From positions 1 through 64,000 of the forward strand of contig NZ_JAHUTN010000005.1 in assembly GCF_019209935.1 (NCBI RefSeq): 64,000 nucleotides of DNA, given 5' to 3'. This document shows positions 19,757 to 29,200 of this stretch, piece after piece (position 1 is the stretch's first letter; every line of letters starts with the position of its first letter). The notes under the pieces are model-generated. The model did no database searches. It saw only the letters and a list, made by a program, of their open reading frames with translations, and had not been told where the DNA came from. A program made the position numbers and the translations under genes. Source of the DNA: Corynebacterium sp. TAE3-ERU16 (GTDB taxonomy: Bacteria > Actinomycetota > Actinomycetes > Mycobacteriales > Mycobacteriaceae).

Positions 19757-20225
19757 GGGGAGGTCCTCAGATTCGATCGGTGGTGCGGAGAGACCCGCGG
19801 GGAATGCGTAGCGAGGGAAACCCCGTCTCGTACCGGTTGAGAGGGGTCCGATCATCCCGGGAGTGCTGTCCGGGGCCCCGGGGTCCCCGGCTTCGACTGG
19901 GGGACTGTGCCGGTATCTCTGTGTTGGCTGCGACAACGTTAGCAGGCGTCCGGTGGCCCCTCGGGCTGGGGATCGGTGTGGTTCAGTCCGTTGTGCCCCC
20001 TGCCACGGCCCACCCCGGGGGCGATGGCCCGGGCGGGCGCAGGTGGCGGTAGGTGAGGGAGCTGCGCGTGGGCCTCAAATTGTCCATGCCATCCACCCCT
20101 CCATGTTGTGTTTCTGTCCGATTTCTCCCGTTCTCGTGTGGGAAATGTGGGAACCCACAGCGGTGTGCGGTTGTGGGTGGTATCTTCGGAACCACTGAAG
20201 CAATAGTGAGGACAGGGACTGAATT
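19757..20225. promoter_or_regulatory. Divergent region fruK / ptsI
   Basis: 469 bp between divergent fruK and ptsI without a supported gene. TGTGGGAACCCACA at 20146-20159, an inverted repeat with 6-bp arms, lies 67 bp upstream of the ptsI start and is a candidate operator. The SugR repressor encoded nearby is known to control pts genes in C. glutamicum, but I cannot assign this site to it. AGGACAGGG before ptsI can act as a ribosome binding site. Confidence 0.4.
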
Positions 20226-21935
20226 ATGGAAAATGTGACACAGGACACTAAGGGTTCCGTACTTCACGGAACCGCGGTCGTACCCGGAATCCGCTACGCC
20301 AAGGCGGTGTGGATCAAGCCGCGTCCCAAGCTCCCGCAGGCCGGGGCACAGGTCGACGAGGCCCAGCGCGACGCCGAGTACGAGCGCTTCGTGGCCGCCG
20401 CCGACACAGTGGCTGAGCGGCTCTCCTCGCGGGGCGAGCGTGCGGTCGGGGCCGCGAGTGAAGTGCTCAACGCGACGGCGGGCCTGGTCCGCGACCGCGG
20501 CTGGCGCAAGGCGGTGAAGAAGAACACCGCCGCCGGGCACCCAGCGGACTACGCTGTGGTCGCCGCGACCACGAAGTTCATCTCGATGTTCGAGGCCGCC
20601 GGCGGAATCATGGCGGAGCGTGTCACCGACCTGCGGGACATCCGGGACCGGACAATCGCCGAGATCCGCGGGGAGGACGAGCCCGGACTTCCCGAGGTCG
20701 ACGGCGAGGTCGTGCTGTTCGCGGATGACCTTTCCCCCGCTGACACGGCCGCATTGGACACCACCCAGTTCACGGCTCTCGTCACCGAACTCGGTGGCCC
20801 GACGAGCCACACGGCCATCATCGCCCGTCAGCTGAATGTCCCGTGCATCGTCGCCGTCGGCGCCGATGTGAACAAGATCCCGGCCGGTGAGATGGTCCTG
20901 GTCGACGGCGGCGAGGGGAGCATCGAGATCGGTGCAGATCCCTCTGATGCGCAGCGCCAGGTAGCGGAATCCAAGGCTCTCGCCGAGAAGGTGGCGCTCT
21001 GGCGTGGCCCGGCGCAGACCAGTGACGGACACCGGGTCCAGCTGCTCGCCAACGTCCAGGACGGTAAGGCCGCTACGACCGCCGCGGGGACGCAAGCCGA
21101 GGGAATCGGCCTGTTCCGCACCGAGATGTGCTTCCTGTCCGCGACCTCCGAGCCCTCCGTCGAGGAGCAGGCCAAGGTCTACACCAAGGTTCTTGAGGCG
21201 TTCCCGGACTCCAAGGTCGTCGTGCGTTCCCTGGACGCCGGATCGGACAAGCCGGTCGCCTTCGCCACCCTCGCGGATGAGATGAATCCGGCACTCGGTG
21301 TGCGCGGGCTGCGTATCGCCCGGGCCAACGAGGGACTGCTGATCAGGCAGCTCGACGCCATCGCGAAGGCGGCCGAGGACCTGGGTCGCGGAGAAGACAC
21401 CCCGACCTGGGTCATGGCACCCATGGTCGCCACCGCACGGGAAGCCAAGTGGTTCGCAGGGCTCTGCGCCGAACGTGGCCTGACCGCCGGTGCGATGATC
21501 GAGGTTCCCGCCGCGGCCCTCATGGCCGACAAGATCATGCCGCACCTCGACTTCGTCTCGATCGGGACGAACGACCTCACCCAGTACGCCATGGCGGCCG
21601 ACCGGATGTCGCCGCAACTCGCCTACCTCACCGATCCGTGGCAGCCCGCGGTGCTCCGTCTCATCAAGATGACCTGTGATCAGGGGCGGAAGACCGGTAC
21701 CCCTGTCGGTGTCTGTGGTGAGGCAGCCGCTGATCCGCTGCTCGCCTGCGTGCTGACGGGTCTCGGGGTGAACTCCCTCTCTGCGGCATCGACGGCATTG
21801 GCCGCGGTCGGGGCGCAGCTGGCCGAGGTCGATCTCGACACCTGTGTCCGTGCCGCCGAAGCAGCGCTCGACGCGGAGGGTGCTATCGCCGCCCGGGAGG
21901 CGGTCCGGGAGATCATCCCGCTGCCCCAGGCGTAG
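20226..21935 (+). CDS. ptsI: PTS enzyme I
   Basis: Cytoplasmic phosphoenolpyruvate-protein phosphotransferase, 569 residues, first phosphate acceptor of the PTS. It takes phosphate from PEP on His195 (GGPTSHTAIIAR) and gives it to HPr His15. The C-terminal PEP-binding barrel shows GIGLFRTEMCFL, RSLDAGSDKP, NPALGVRGLRI, the SIGTNDLTQYAMAADR segment and the active-site cysteine in VGVCGEAA. A terminator hairpin follows at 21961-21996. Divergent from fruK; the opposite-facing PfkB-like gene and sugR lie downstream. Confidence 0.95.
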   Translation: MENVTQDTKGSVLHGTAVVPGIRYAKAVWIKPRPKLPQAGAQVDEAQRDAEYERFVAAADTVAERLSSRGERAVGAASEVLNATAGLVRDRGWRKAVKKNTAAGHPADYAVVAATTKFISMFEAAGGIMAERVTDLRDIRDRTIAEIRGEDEPGLPEVDGEVVLFADDLSPADTAALDTTQFTALVTELGGPTSHTAIIARQLNVPCIVAVGADVNKIPAGEMVLVDGGEGSIEIGADPSDAQRQVAESKALAEKVALWRGPAQTSDGHRVQLLANVQDGKAATTAAGTQAEGIGLFRTEMCFLSATSEPSVEEQAKVYTKVLEAFPDSKVVVRSLDAGSDKPVAFATLADEMNPALGVRGLRIARANEGLLIRQLDAIAKAAEDLGRGEDTPTWVMAPMVATAREAKWFAGLCAERGLTAGAMIEVPAAALMADKIMPHLDFVSIGTNDLTQYAMAADRMSPQLAYLTDPWQPAVLRLIKMTCDQGRKTGTPVGVCGEAAADPLLACVLTGLGVNSLSAASTALAAVGAQLAEVDLDTCVRAAEAALDAEGAIAAREAVREIIPLPQA

Positions 21936-21960
21936 GAGGTTATCCCACCCGCATGAGCGA

Positions 21961-22012
21961 ACGGGGCCCGGAACCAGCGAAGGTTCCGGGCCCCGTTTCC
22001 CTGTTTTTCACG
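21961..22012 (+). terminator. Rho-independent terminator after ptsI
   Basis: ACGGGGCCCGGAACC and GGTTCCGGGCCCCGT form a perfect 15-bp stem with the loop AGCGAA, followed on the plus strand by TTCCCTGTTTTT. It separates ptsI from the convergent gene at 22031 and may also work in the other direction. Confidence 0.85.
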
Positions 22013-22030
22013 GGTTCAGACGGGGAAGGA

Positions 22031-22999
22031 TCAGTATCGTAGATCGGTGCAACTGACGGCTTCGGGATGGACCAGATCCGGGGTGGGCAGTGCGCCGTCC
22101 CGGAGAGGGGCATCGGCGGTGGCGTAGGCGAGTGCACCGGACAACCGTTCCTCCCGACTTCCGGAACCGTCACCCATGAGGTGGCCGGCGAGGAGAACAT
22201 CCCTGAACCGGTCCGGACCCGATCCTGAACTCGACGTCGACCGGGCGACTATGCCCGATCCCTCGCTGAAGACCACCGCGGTATCCGGCGGACAACTGAC
22301 GAGGACCTCGGACACACCCGCCCCCAGCAGGTTGCGGATGGCGCGCATGACCGATGACGCGTCGCCGGATCTGAGGTCGGACTCGAGAGTTGATGCGTCC
22401 GTGTCGGGGAGGAGATCGGCGATGTCACCGGTTGTGAGTGCCAGCAGGGACGGAGTGATCGCGGAAAGCTGCCGGACCACCGCGCGTAGGGGGCCACCGG
22501 AGGTGGCGACCGCGACCCTGACATCCGGATGGTAGAGGGAGAGTGCCCTGATGACCTCGACGTACCAACCGTTGGGGGCGACATCGGGGAGCGGACCTCC
22601 CAGCACAACCCAGGTCGCGTCCTCGGCTTTCGTGACCGCCAGATCGCGGAGCTGTGCGAGTTGAACCGGGTCCAGTGGCATCGGGGGGTCGAGGAACTGC
22701 GTGGCCTCGCCGGTGCTGTCCGTGACGAGGAACCTCGTCTGGATCGGGCCGGCGACGGGTATGTAGTCGTGCGGGAGCCCCAAAAGACCGATCATCCGGA
22801 GGTACTGACTGATCTCGGGTGCCGGAAAGATGGCGAGTGTCCTGGTCCCCGCGAGGTACGCGAGCCGGGACACCGTGACCCCGCACCCCGCCGGGAAGGT
22901 TTCTACCTGCCCCAGACGGAGAACGGTCCCACCGGTGAGTGGGGTGTCGATCGCGCCGGACCGTTCGAGTACCGGGGTCGGGGTCACCGTGAGGATCAT
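22031..22999 (-). CDS. Degenerate PfkB-family (FruK1-like) protein
   Basis: 322 residues, clearly PfkB-related: it begins ILTVTPTPVLERSGAID like FruK, with VVLGGPLPDVAPNGWY matching the SGSLPPG strand and the closing DVLLAGHLMGDG helix. The key motifs are eroded. The GGKGxN substrate motif is FPAGCGVTV here, and the catalytic GAGD is replaced in SGSGPDRFRDVLLAG. Kinase activity is therefore doubtful; a ligand-sensing or regulatory role is possible. The position matches C. glutamicum fruK1 (cg2116) between sugR and ptsI. Its ATG overlaps the sugR stop (ATGA at 22999-22996), so it is coupled to sugR. The reading frame is intact. Confidence 0.8.
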   Translation of the reverse strand: MILTVTPTPVLERSGAIDTPLTGGTVLRLGQVETFPAGCGVTVSRLAYLAGTRTLAIFPAPEISQYLRMIGLLGLPHDYIPVAGPIQTRFLVTDSTGEATQFLDPPMPLDPVQLAQLRDLAVTKAEDATWVVLGGPLPDVAPNGWYVEVIRALSLYHPDVRVAVATSGGPLRAVVRQLSAITPSLLALTTGDIADLLPDTDASTLESDLRSGDASSVMRAIRNLLGAGVSEVLVSCPPDTAVVFSEGSGIVARSTSSSGSGPDRFRDVLLAGHLMGDGSGSREERLSGALAYATADAPLRDGALPTPDLVHPEAVSCTDLRY

Positions 23000-23775
23000 T
23001 GCGCTATCACGACCTCGATGTTGCGCTCACGGAGGGCATCGACGAAGGACTGGGGTGCCGCGGAGTCGGTGACCACGACGTCGATGTCGTCGACACTGGC
23101 GAAGCTGACCATGTAGTCGCAGCCCATCTTGGTGGCGTCGCAGAGTACGACGACCTTTCTCGCGTTGATGATCATCGACCGCTTGACGGCGGCTTCCTGA
23201 CTGTCCGCGGTGGACAATCCGTGGTCGAGAGTCAGGGCGTTGGTTCCGATGAACGCGACGTCCGCGCGCATGAGGGCCAGTGTCCGTAGTGCCGTGTCCC
23301 CCACGACCGCCTGCGTGATGGACCGGACGGAGCCACCCAGCAGCTGAACCTCATCCAATCCCGCCGAAGCCATCTTGAGGGCGATGGGCAGGCAGTTCGT
23401 CACGATGGACCAGCGGGGGCCCATCGGATGCGCCGCAATGAGATCGGCCAGTGCCGCGAGGGTTGTGCCGGCGTCCAGGAACATTCCGCCCTGCGGGTCC
23501 GGAAGATAGTCGACCGCCGCGCGGGCGATCGCGGATTTGGCCGATGAAGCGCTCTTCGCCCTCACGTCGACCGCCAGCTCCGCGGTCTGGAAGTTCTGAC
23601 TGGCGACCGCACCACCGTGAACCCTGTGTACGGTACCCTCGCTGTCGAGTACCGCGAGATCACGCCGGATGGTCTCGGCGGTCACCTCAAAACGCTCGGC
23701 GAGTTCGGTGACATTGACGCGGCCCTCCACGGCGGTCAGTGACGCGATCTGCCTGCGGCGTTCCTCTGCGTACAT
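22996..23775 (-). CDS. sugR: DeoR-family transcriptional repressor SugR
   Basis: Sugar-phosphate-responsive repressor of PTS genes (ptsG, ptsS, ptsI and glycolytic genes) in C. glutamicum. 259 residues; the start MYAEERRRQIASLTAVEGRV and most of the sequence read as a close match to C. glutamicum SugR. The N-terminal helix-turn-helix is VNVTELAERFEVTAETIRRDLAVL; the effector domain has LDAGTT, VTNCLP, GGSVR, GDTALRTLALMRADVAFIGTNAL and CDATKMG. GAGGAGG precedes ATG 23775; the frame extends 15 codons upstream. Cotranscribed with the degenerate PfkB-like gene. Confidence 0.94.
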   Translation of the reverse strand: MYAEERRRQIASLTAVEGRVNVTELAERFEVTAETIRRDLAVLDSEGTVHRVHGGAVASQNFQTAELAVDVRAKSASSAKSAIARAAVDYLPDPQGGMFLDAGTTLAALADLIAAHPMGPRWSIVTNCLPIALKMASAGLDEVQLLGGSVRSITQAVVGDTALRTLALMRADVAFIGTNALTLDHGLSTADSQEAAVKRSMIINARKVVVLCDATKMGCDYMVSFASVDDIDVVVTDSAAPQSFVDALRERNIEVVIAQ

Positions 23776-24199
23776 GGGTCCTCCTCGGTACACGGCAGGA
23801 ACCAGTCGTGGCGGGGACAACGGTCCACCTCCTGAAACAACGGCTTGATGAACCGTACGTCGTGGGGGAACCGTGGTTGCCCCAGGTGCGACGCAGGGAA
23901 AGGATCATCGACCGCCGGTGCCTCGGCCTGCTTTTCCAGTTAACTGTTCCAGTGTCCCACAAAAGCGAAACAAACGGGCGGAAAGGGGCGCCCACAGGAG
24001 ACTAAAACCACAAACCCACAGGCGCACTACAGGTCCCTGTCCAGAGGATTGCGCCGTCATCACGTTGATAAAGGCTGTTCAACGGGTATTAGTGGGGTTC
24101 CGCTGGAGGATCCGGTGTTCGGACGTGCGTTACCTGAGAAACAGACAGTGACCCCCCGATAGTGTGTGGATGCCGGGGTGTACAGCTCCGGTGGCGGCG
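23776..24199. promoter_or_regulatory. Non-coding region between lexA and sugR
   Basis: 424 bp without a supported gene; both flanking genes are on the minus strand. It must hold the lexA 3' end and the sugR promoter and leader. An inverted repeat, CGTTGA and TCAACG with a 10-nt spacer, lies at 24063-24084. A stretch around 23930-24030 is poorer in G+C than the surroundings and is the likeliest place for the sugR promoter. Confidence 0.4.
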
Positions 24200-24871
24200 T
24201 CAGAGTTTGCGTATCACGGAGACGACCTTTCCCATGATCTCGGCGTTCTCACCGTTGATCGGGGAAAAAGCGTCATTGCGGGGGAGCAGCCAGGCGCCGG
24301 ATGCGTCGCGGTGGAACTCCTTGACTGTGGCTTCACCGTCGATCATCGCCGCGACGAACTCACCCTGCTCGGCGACCGGCTGACTCCTGATGATGACCCA
24401 GTCTCCGTCGAGGATCGCGGCGTCGCGCATCGATTCGCCCACGACCTCCAGCATGAACAACTCACCGTCACCGACGAACTCCGTCGGGAGCGGGTAGTAC
24501 TCCTGGACATTCTGTTCGGCGAGAATCGGACTTCCCGCGGCGATCGCCCCCAGTGCCGGGATCATGCTCGTCTGGGCCTGATCGGCCTCATCCGGTTGCG
24601 CGGGCCTCTTCCCCCGACGAGGGGCCGGTTCAGGCATGTTCCTCACGTCCACCGCACGGGGCTTGTTCGGGTCCCGGCGCAGGAATCCCTTCTTCTCCAG
24701 TTCCTTCAACTGGTAGGCCACCGAGGAGGTGGACTGGAGGCCCGCGGCGTCACCGATCTCCCTGATGCTCGGCGGATAGCCCCGGAGGACAACCGCGTCC
24801 CGGATGACCTCCAGGATCCGGCGTTGTCTCGGGGACAGTTCGGAGGGATCGTGCTTGTTCGCGTTCGCCAT
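24200..24871 (-). CDS. lexA: SOS repressor LexA
   Basis: Represses SOS genes and inactivates itself by RecA-stimulated cleavage. 223 residues. The winged-helix N-terminus has SPRQRRILEVIRDAVVLRGYPPSIREIG and STSSVAYQLKELEKKGF. The cleavage site is Ala112-Gly113 in GAIAAGSP; the Ser-Lys dyad is Ser147 (VVGESMRD) and Lys184 (ATVKEF). CAGGAG six nt upstream fixes ATG 24871, although the frame runs on to 25150. It is divergent from a divS-like gene, as in C. glutamicum, with several LexA-type half-sites between them. Confidence 0.95.
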   Translation of the reverse strand: MANANKHDPSELSPRQRRILEVIRDAVVLRGYPPSIREIGDAAGLQSTSSVAYQLKELEKKGFLRRDPNKPRAVDVRNMPEPAPRRGKRPAQPDEADQAQTSMIPALGAIAAGSPILAEQNVQEYYPLPTEFVGDGELFMLEVVGESMRDAAILDGDWVIIRSQPVAEQGEFVAAMIDGEATVKEFHRDASGAWLLPRNDAFSPINGENAEIMGKVVSVIRKL

Positions 24872-25269
24872 CGGGGTCTCCTGAGCGTCGTCGTTTGTTC
24901 TGGGATGTGTGTTCTGGGGTGTGATCGTGACGGATGGTCGGGCGCAACCTGGCTCGGTGCCGTCGATTCCGGGCCGTGAGTCGTCGGGTGCTCGTCGGAT
25001 GCGTCCTGCCTGTGGTACGACCGTCGTTCGGGTGGGGACTGTCGGCGTTCGAAAAACCGGGTGGAGCGGCAGGGATGAAGCATTCCACCACATATATTCT
25101 TGTTCGATCCTAACACGGGTGTTCGAAGATTTCAGCCGCACTCTGGACAATGTCCGGCGGGAGTGTTATAAATCGAACATACGAACGAGTTCGAACATGT
25201 GGGCGATAGACGTGTTCGAGGAGTCCGGTGTCCGAGGTAGTCTTCAGCCACATGACGAAGGAACAGAAA
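24872..25269. promoter_or_regulatory. lexA/divS-like divergent control region with LexA half-sites
   Basis: 398 bp without a supported gene. TGTTCGA occurs at 25101-25107, 25120-25126 and 25213-25219, and TCGAACA at 25173-25179 and 25191-25197. The best full box is TCGAACATGTGGGCGA at 25191-25206, which fits the corynebacterial LexA consensus TCGAA(A/C)ANNTGTTCGA with two mismatches by hand. TCGAACATACGAACGA at 25173-25188 fits with three. This supports LexA control of lexA and its divergent neighbour. Confidence 0.65.
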
Positions 25270-25668
25270 ATGACGATCACGAACAACAACGTATCAGCAC
25301 TTCAGGATGGTTTCCGGCGCCATGCCGCGGTCGTTCCCGCGGCATCGGTGTGGAACGGTCACTGTCGGCCCGTGTCGCCGGGAGGCGGGGCCGGTGTTCG
25401 AAAGATGGGGGCCGTGTGTAGAACACCCGGGCCAATTTCACCCGGATCCGGTCATGCCCGCGTCGAAGATTCTGACTGGGCCACCGGGCGCCACGCACGC
25501 CGCGGCGCGGCACTGCGTACGTACGTCGCCGGGGCCCTCATCGGCGGCGCATTGTTCGCCGGTTTCTTCATCGCCGCGCCCGCAGACGACGCGCCTGTCG
25601 GCCAGGGGGAGAACTACACGACGAGTTCGGTGGCCCTGTCAGGTAGTCCGGGTGGGGTTCCTCGGTGA
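25270..25668 (+). CDS. Putative SOS-induced division inhibitor (DivS-like)
   Basis: 132-residue protein divergent from lexA, the place of divS in C. glutamicum and of chiZ (Rv2719c) in M. tuberculosis; both are SOS-induced and inhibit cell division. Sequence similarity is not obvious, so the call rests on position, LexA sites and topology. A basic N-terminal part of about 80 residues is followed by one membrane helix (TYVAGALIGGALFAGFFIA, about residues 84-103) and a short external tail. AAGGA, seven nt before ATG 25270, decides this start over upstream in-frame starts at 25252 and 25228. nrdR follows. Confidence 0.6.
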   Translation: MTITNNNVSALQDGFRRHAAVVPAASVWNGHCRPVSPGGGAGVRKMGAVCRTPGPISPGSGHARVEDSDWATGRHARRGAALRTYVAGALIGGALFAGFFIAAPADDAPVGQGENYTTSSVALSGSPGGVPR

Positions 25669-25738
25669 ACTCCCACCCGATTAGGATGGATTCCCCGAGG
25701 TCCGGTCCCGGACCGCCCGACCAGACGAGGATGAATCC

Positions 25739-26194
25739 GTGCACTGCCCCTTCTGTCACCAGTCAACCTCAAGGGTGATCGACTCCCGTACCGTCGACGG
25801 TGGCTCGGCGGTACGTCGTCGGAGAGAGTGCAGTAGCTGTCACGGACGCTTCACGACTGTGGAGAAGGCCGTGCTCATGGTGGTCAAACGCAATGGCGTC
25901 TCCGAGCCTTTCAGCCGGGAGAAGGTCATCACCGGAGTCCGACGGGCCTGTCAGGGCAGGGATGTCTCGGATGACGCGCTCAAGCGGCTCGCACAGCAGG
26001 TCGAGGAGACCGTTCGTCAGCACGGAAGCTCGCAGGTGCCCGCGAACACGATCGGTCTGGCCATTCTGAAGCCGTTGCGGGAACTCGATGAGGTCGCCTA
26101 TCTGCGCTTCGCCTCCGTCTACAAGTCCTTCGAATCAGCGGCTGACTTCGAGTCGGAGATACGCCTGATGCGACGTCGTTCCCGGGAACCATAG
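25739..26194 (+). CDS. nrdR: Ribonucleotide reductase repressor NrdR
   Basis: Zinc-ribbon/ATP-cone repressor of ribonucleotide reductase genes, 151 residues. Zinc ligands are Cys3, Cys6, Cys31 and Cys34 (HCPFCH ... ECSSCHGRF). The ATP-cone follows: [24 protein letters not shown] through [14 protein letters not shown] start with GAGGAT upstream; TAGGAT at 25682-25687 may be its -10 element. The divS-lexA-nrdR grouping is the corynebacterial order. No nrd structural gene or NrdR box was found in the window. Convergent with hrpA, 12 bp apart. Confidence 0.95.
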   Translation: MHCPFCHQSTSRVIDSRTVDGGSAVRRRRECSSCHGRFTTVEKAVLMVVKRNGVSEPFSREKVITGVRRACQGRDVSDDALKRLAQQVEETVRQHGSSQVPANTIGLAILKPLRELDEVAYLRFASVYKSFESAADFESEIRLMRRRSREP

Positions 26195-26206
26195 CCGGGC
26201 CCGGGT

Positions 26207-29200
26207 TCACCGGAGCGCGTCGACCGCTTTCTGGATCCGTTTCAGGCTCACGGGCCGGGGTGTTCCCAGACGCTGCGCGAAGAGGCTCACGCGGAGTTCC
26301 TCGATCATCCACCGGATCTCCTTCACCTCTCCGGTCTTGGAACGACCCGCGGGCAGCTTACGTAGCCTCTCCTCGAGGTAGTCCCGCGCGGCCCGCACCG
26401 TCTCCTGGTTGTCCGCGTCCCTGTCCGGATCGTGTTCCATGGAATCCAGCCGGATCACCATGGCCTCCAGATACCGCGGGAGGTGCCTGAGGTGGTTGAC
26501 GCCGTGAACCGAGACGGCGTGCTCCGGCAGCAGGAACTCCAGCTGACCGCGCATGTCCTCGATGGCATCGCCGGTCCACAGGGACAGCTCCTCCGCCACG
26601 CGGTGGTAGTCCACGAGACCGGGTGCCAGTGCCGTCACCGTCCGGCGTACCCGCGGAGGCACCTCCGGTTTGATGCGGGCGACGAGCTCGCGGAAGGCCT
26701 CCGGAGTGCGTACCGGACCCCCGGCCTCGATGAGAGCGTCCCGGATCGCGGCGATCCGGGCGTCATTGACCAGCCCCTCGCCACCGCCGTGCGGGTAGTT
26801 CTCGACCGCCACGCGCTGCTTGAGGGGGAGACCATTCAGCATCTGCTTCGTCGGGACCTCTATCTCGCGCATGAGGAGGGTGAGTGTCGCGGTCAGCATC
26901 GAGGAGTCGGCCGACTGTTTCGTCGGCATGACCCGTACGGCGACACCTTCCGGTGTCGCCACCAGCGCGGGATACGCCGTGACCTCCTGTCCGTCGACCC
27001 GGGTCAGAACCTCTGTCTCGATGTCCCCGATCTTCTCCCTGTCCCACTTCTTCGCCGTGGCCCGCTGAAGACCTCTGCTGACACGGTTGACGGAGGCGTT
27101 GATCTGTTCGACGTTGCGCTTCTTCAGGGCACCCAGGTTCCGGTCGCGGTCGACGACCGCTCCGCGCTTGTCCACGGCCGCGAAGCTGATCCGGAGATGG
27201 TCGGGGAGATTCCGCGGCCGGAAGTCCGTGTCATCGATGCCGGTCCCGCCGAGACCGCGCAGTGCGTCGGCGAGTTGACCGCAGATCGTCCCGGAGTACG
27301 GACGCAGCAGCGGAAGTGCGCGTTCGGCGAAGTCCGGGGCCGGTACCACCGATCGGCGCAGTGCCTTCGGCAGGGTCCGGATGAGCTCGGTCACCAGCTC
27401 CTGACGCAACCCGGGGACCAACCAGTCGAATCCCTCGTCGGACACTCCCGCGAGTAGGGGAATCGGGATCCGGACGGTGACCCCGTCGTCATCGGCGCCG
27501 GGCTCGAAGTGGTACGTCAGCGAGTAATCCAGGCTGCCCTGCCGCCAGAGGTCCGGGAACGCCTCCTCGTCGATGCCGTGCCTTCCCTCGTTGATGAGGG
27601 CATCGGGATCGAAGCTGAGGAGTTCCGGGTCGCTCCGGTGGGTCTTCTTCCACCAGGAATCGAAGGTCCGGCCGGTGGTGACGGTCTCCGGTATCCGGGA
27701 ATCGTAGAAATCGAAGAGCGTGTCCTCGTCGACGACGATGTCGCGGCGACGCGCCTTGTCCTCCAGCCCCGCGGCATCCTCGAGCATCGCGCGATTCTCG
27801 TGGAAGAAACTGTGGTGGGTCGTCCAGTCACCTTCGATGAGCGCGTGCCGGATGAACATGTCCCGGGCTGCCGTCGGATCAACCCGGTGGTACGGCACGG
27901 TCCGGTCCGCGATGATGGTGACCCCGTAGAGCGTCGATTTCTGGTGTGCCATCGCCGCCGTCCGCTTGGCCGACCAGAAGGGGTCCGAATAGGAGTGACG
28001 CAAAAGATGCGGCGCGATCCGCTCGACCGCCTCGGGCTCGATACTCGCCACATCACGCGCCCACAACCGCGAGGTCTCGACGAGCTCCGCGGCCATGACG
28101 AACTGCGGCGGTTTCCTGGCGAGGGCTGAACCCGGGAACACCATGAACTTGGTTCCGCGGGCGCCCTGGAACTCCCGGGAGTCGCCGATCTTCATCCCGA
28201 TGTGTGACAGGAGACCGGAGAGCAACGCGGTGTGGACGGAACGGGGATCGGTCTTCGTGGCGACGTCTTCGTTCGCCGACCAGCCGAGCTGTTTAGCCAC
28301 ACCCCGCAGCTGCCTGACCAGATCGAACCATTCACGGATCCGGACGTAGTGGAGGAACTCCTTCTTCATCCGTTTCCGGAACGCGTTTCCGCTCATCTCG
28401 TCACGGGTGTCGTGGAGGTACCCCCACAGCTTGAGGTAGCCGAGGAAGTCGGAGGTGGTGTCCTTGAACCGGGCGTGTGCCTGATCCGCCTGTGCCTGAT
28501 GGTCGAGGGGTCGTTCCCGGACGTCCTGGATCGTGAGTGCCGCGACGATGACGACGACCTCGTGCAGGCAGCCGAGCTTCTCCGCCTCGACGAGCATGCG
28601 GGCCATGCGTGGATCGACCGGAATGCGGGCGAGTTGCCGGCCCACCGGAGTGAGCTCGGGCGCACCGTTGTCCTCGCCCTCGGCGAGCGCTCCGAGCTCG
28701 TGGAGGAGGAGAAGTCCGTCGCGGACCGACCTGTCGTCGGGTGCCTGGATGAATGGGAAGTCGGCGATGTCACCGAGCCTCAGGGATGCCATCTGCAGGA
28801 TCACACTCGCCAGGTTCGTCCGGAGGATCTCCGGATCCGTGAACTCCGGTCGGGTGGTGAAGTCCTCCTCCGAGTAGAGGCGGATGGCGACGCCGTCCGC
28901 GACGCGTCCACAGCGGCCGGACCGTTGGTTGGCTGAGGCCTGCGAGATCGGTTCGATGGGAAGACGCTGGACCTTGGTCCGGACGGAGTACCGCGATATC
29001 CGGGCCAGACCGGTGTCGACGACATAGTGGATACCGGGGACGGTCAGCGAGGTCTCGGCGATGTTGGTGGCGAGGACGATCCTGCGGCCCCGGTGGCTCG
29101 AGAACACGCGATGCTGTTCGGCGTTGGAGAGCCGTCCGAACAGGGGGGTGACCTCCACACCACGCCACCGGCGCCCCTCGATGGCCTCCATCGCGTCCCG

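Noticed and set aside
22031-22999. PfkB-like gene as a frameshifted pseudogene
   Set aside because: The frame is open over full family length and coupled to sugR by ATGA; degeneration is confined to catalytic motifs, so it is kept as a gene.
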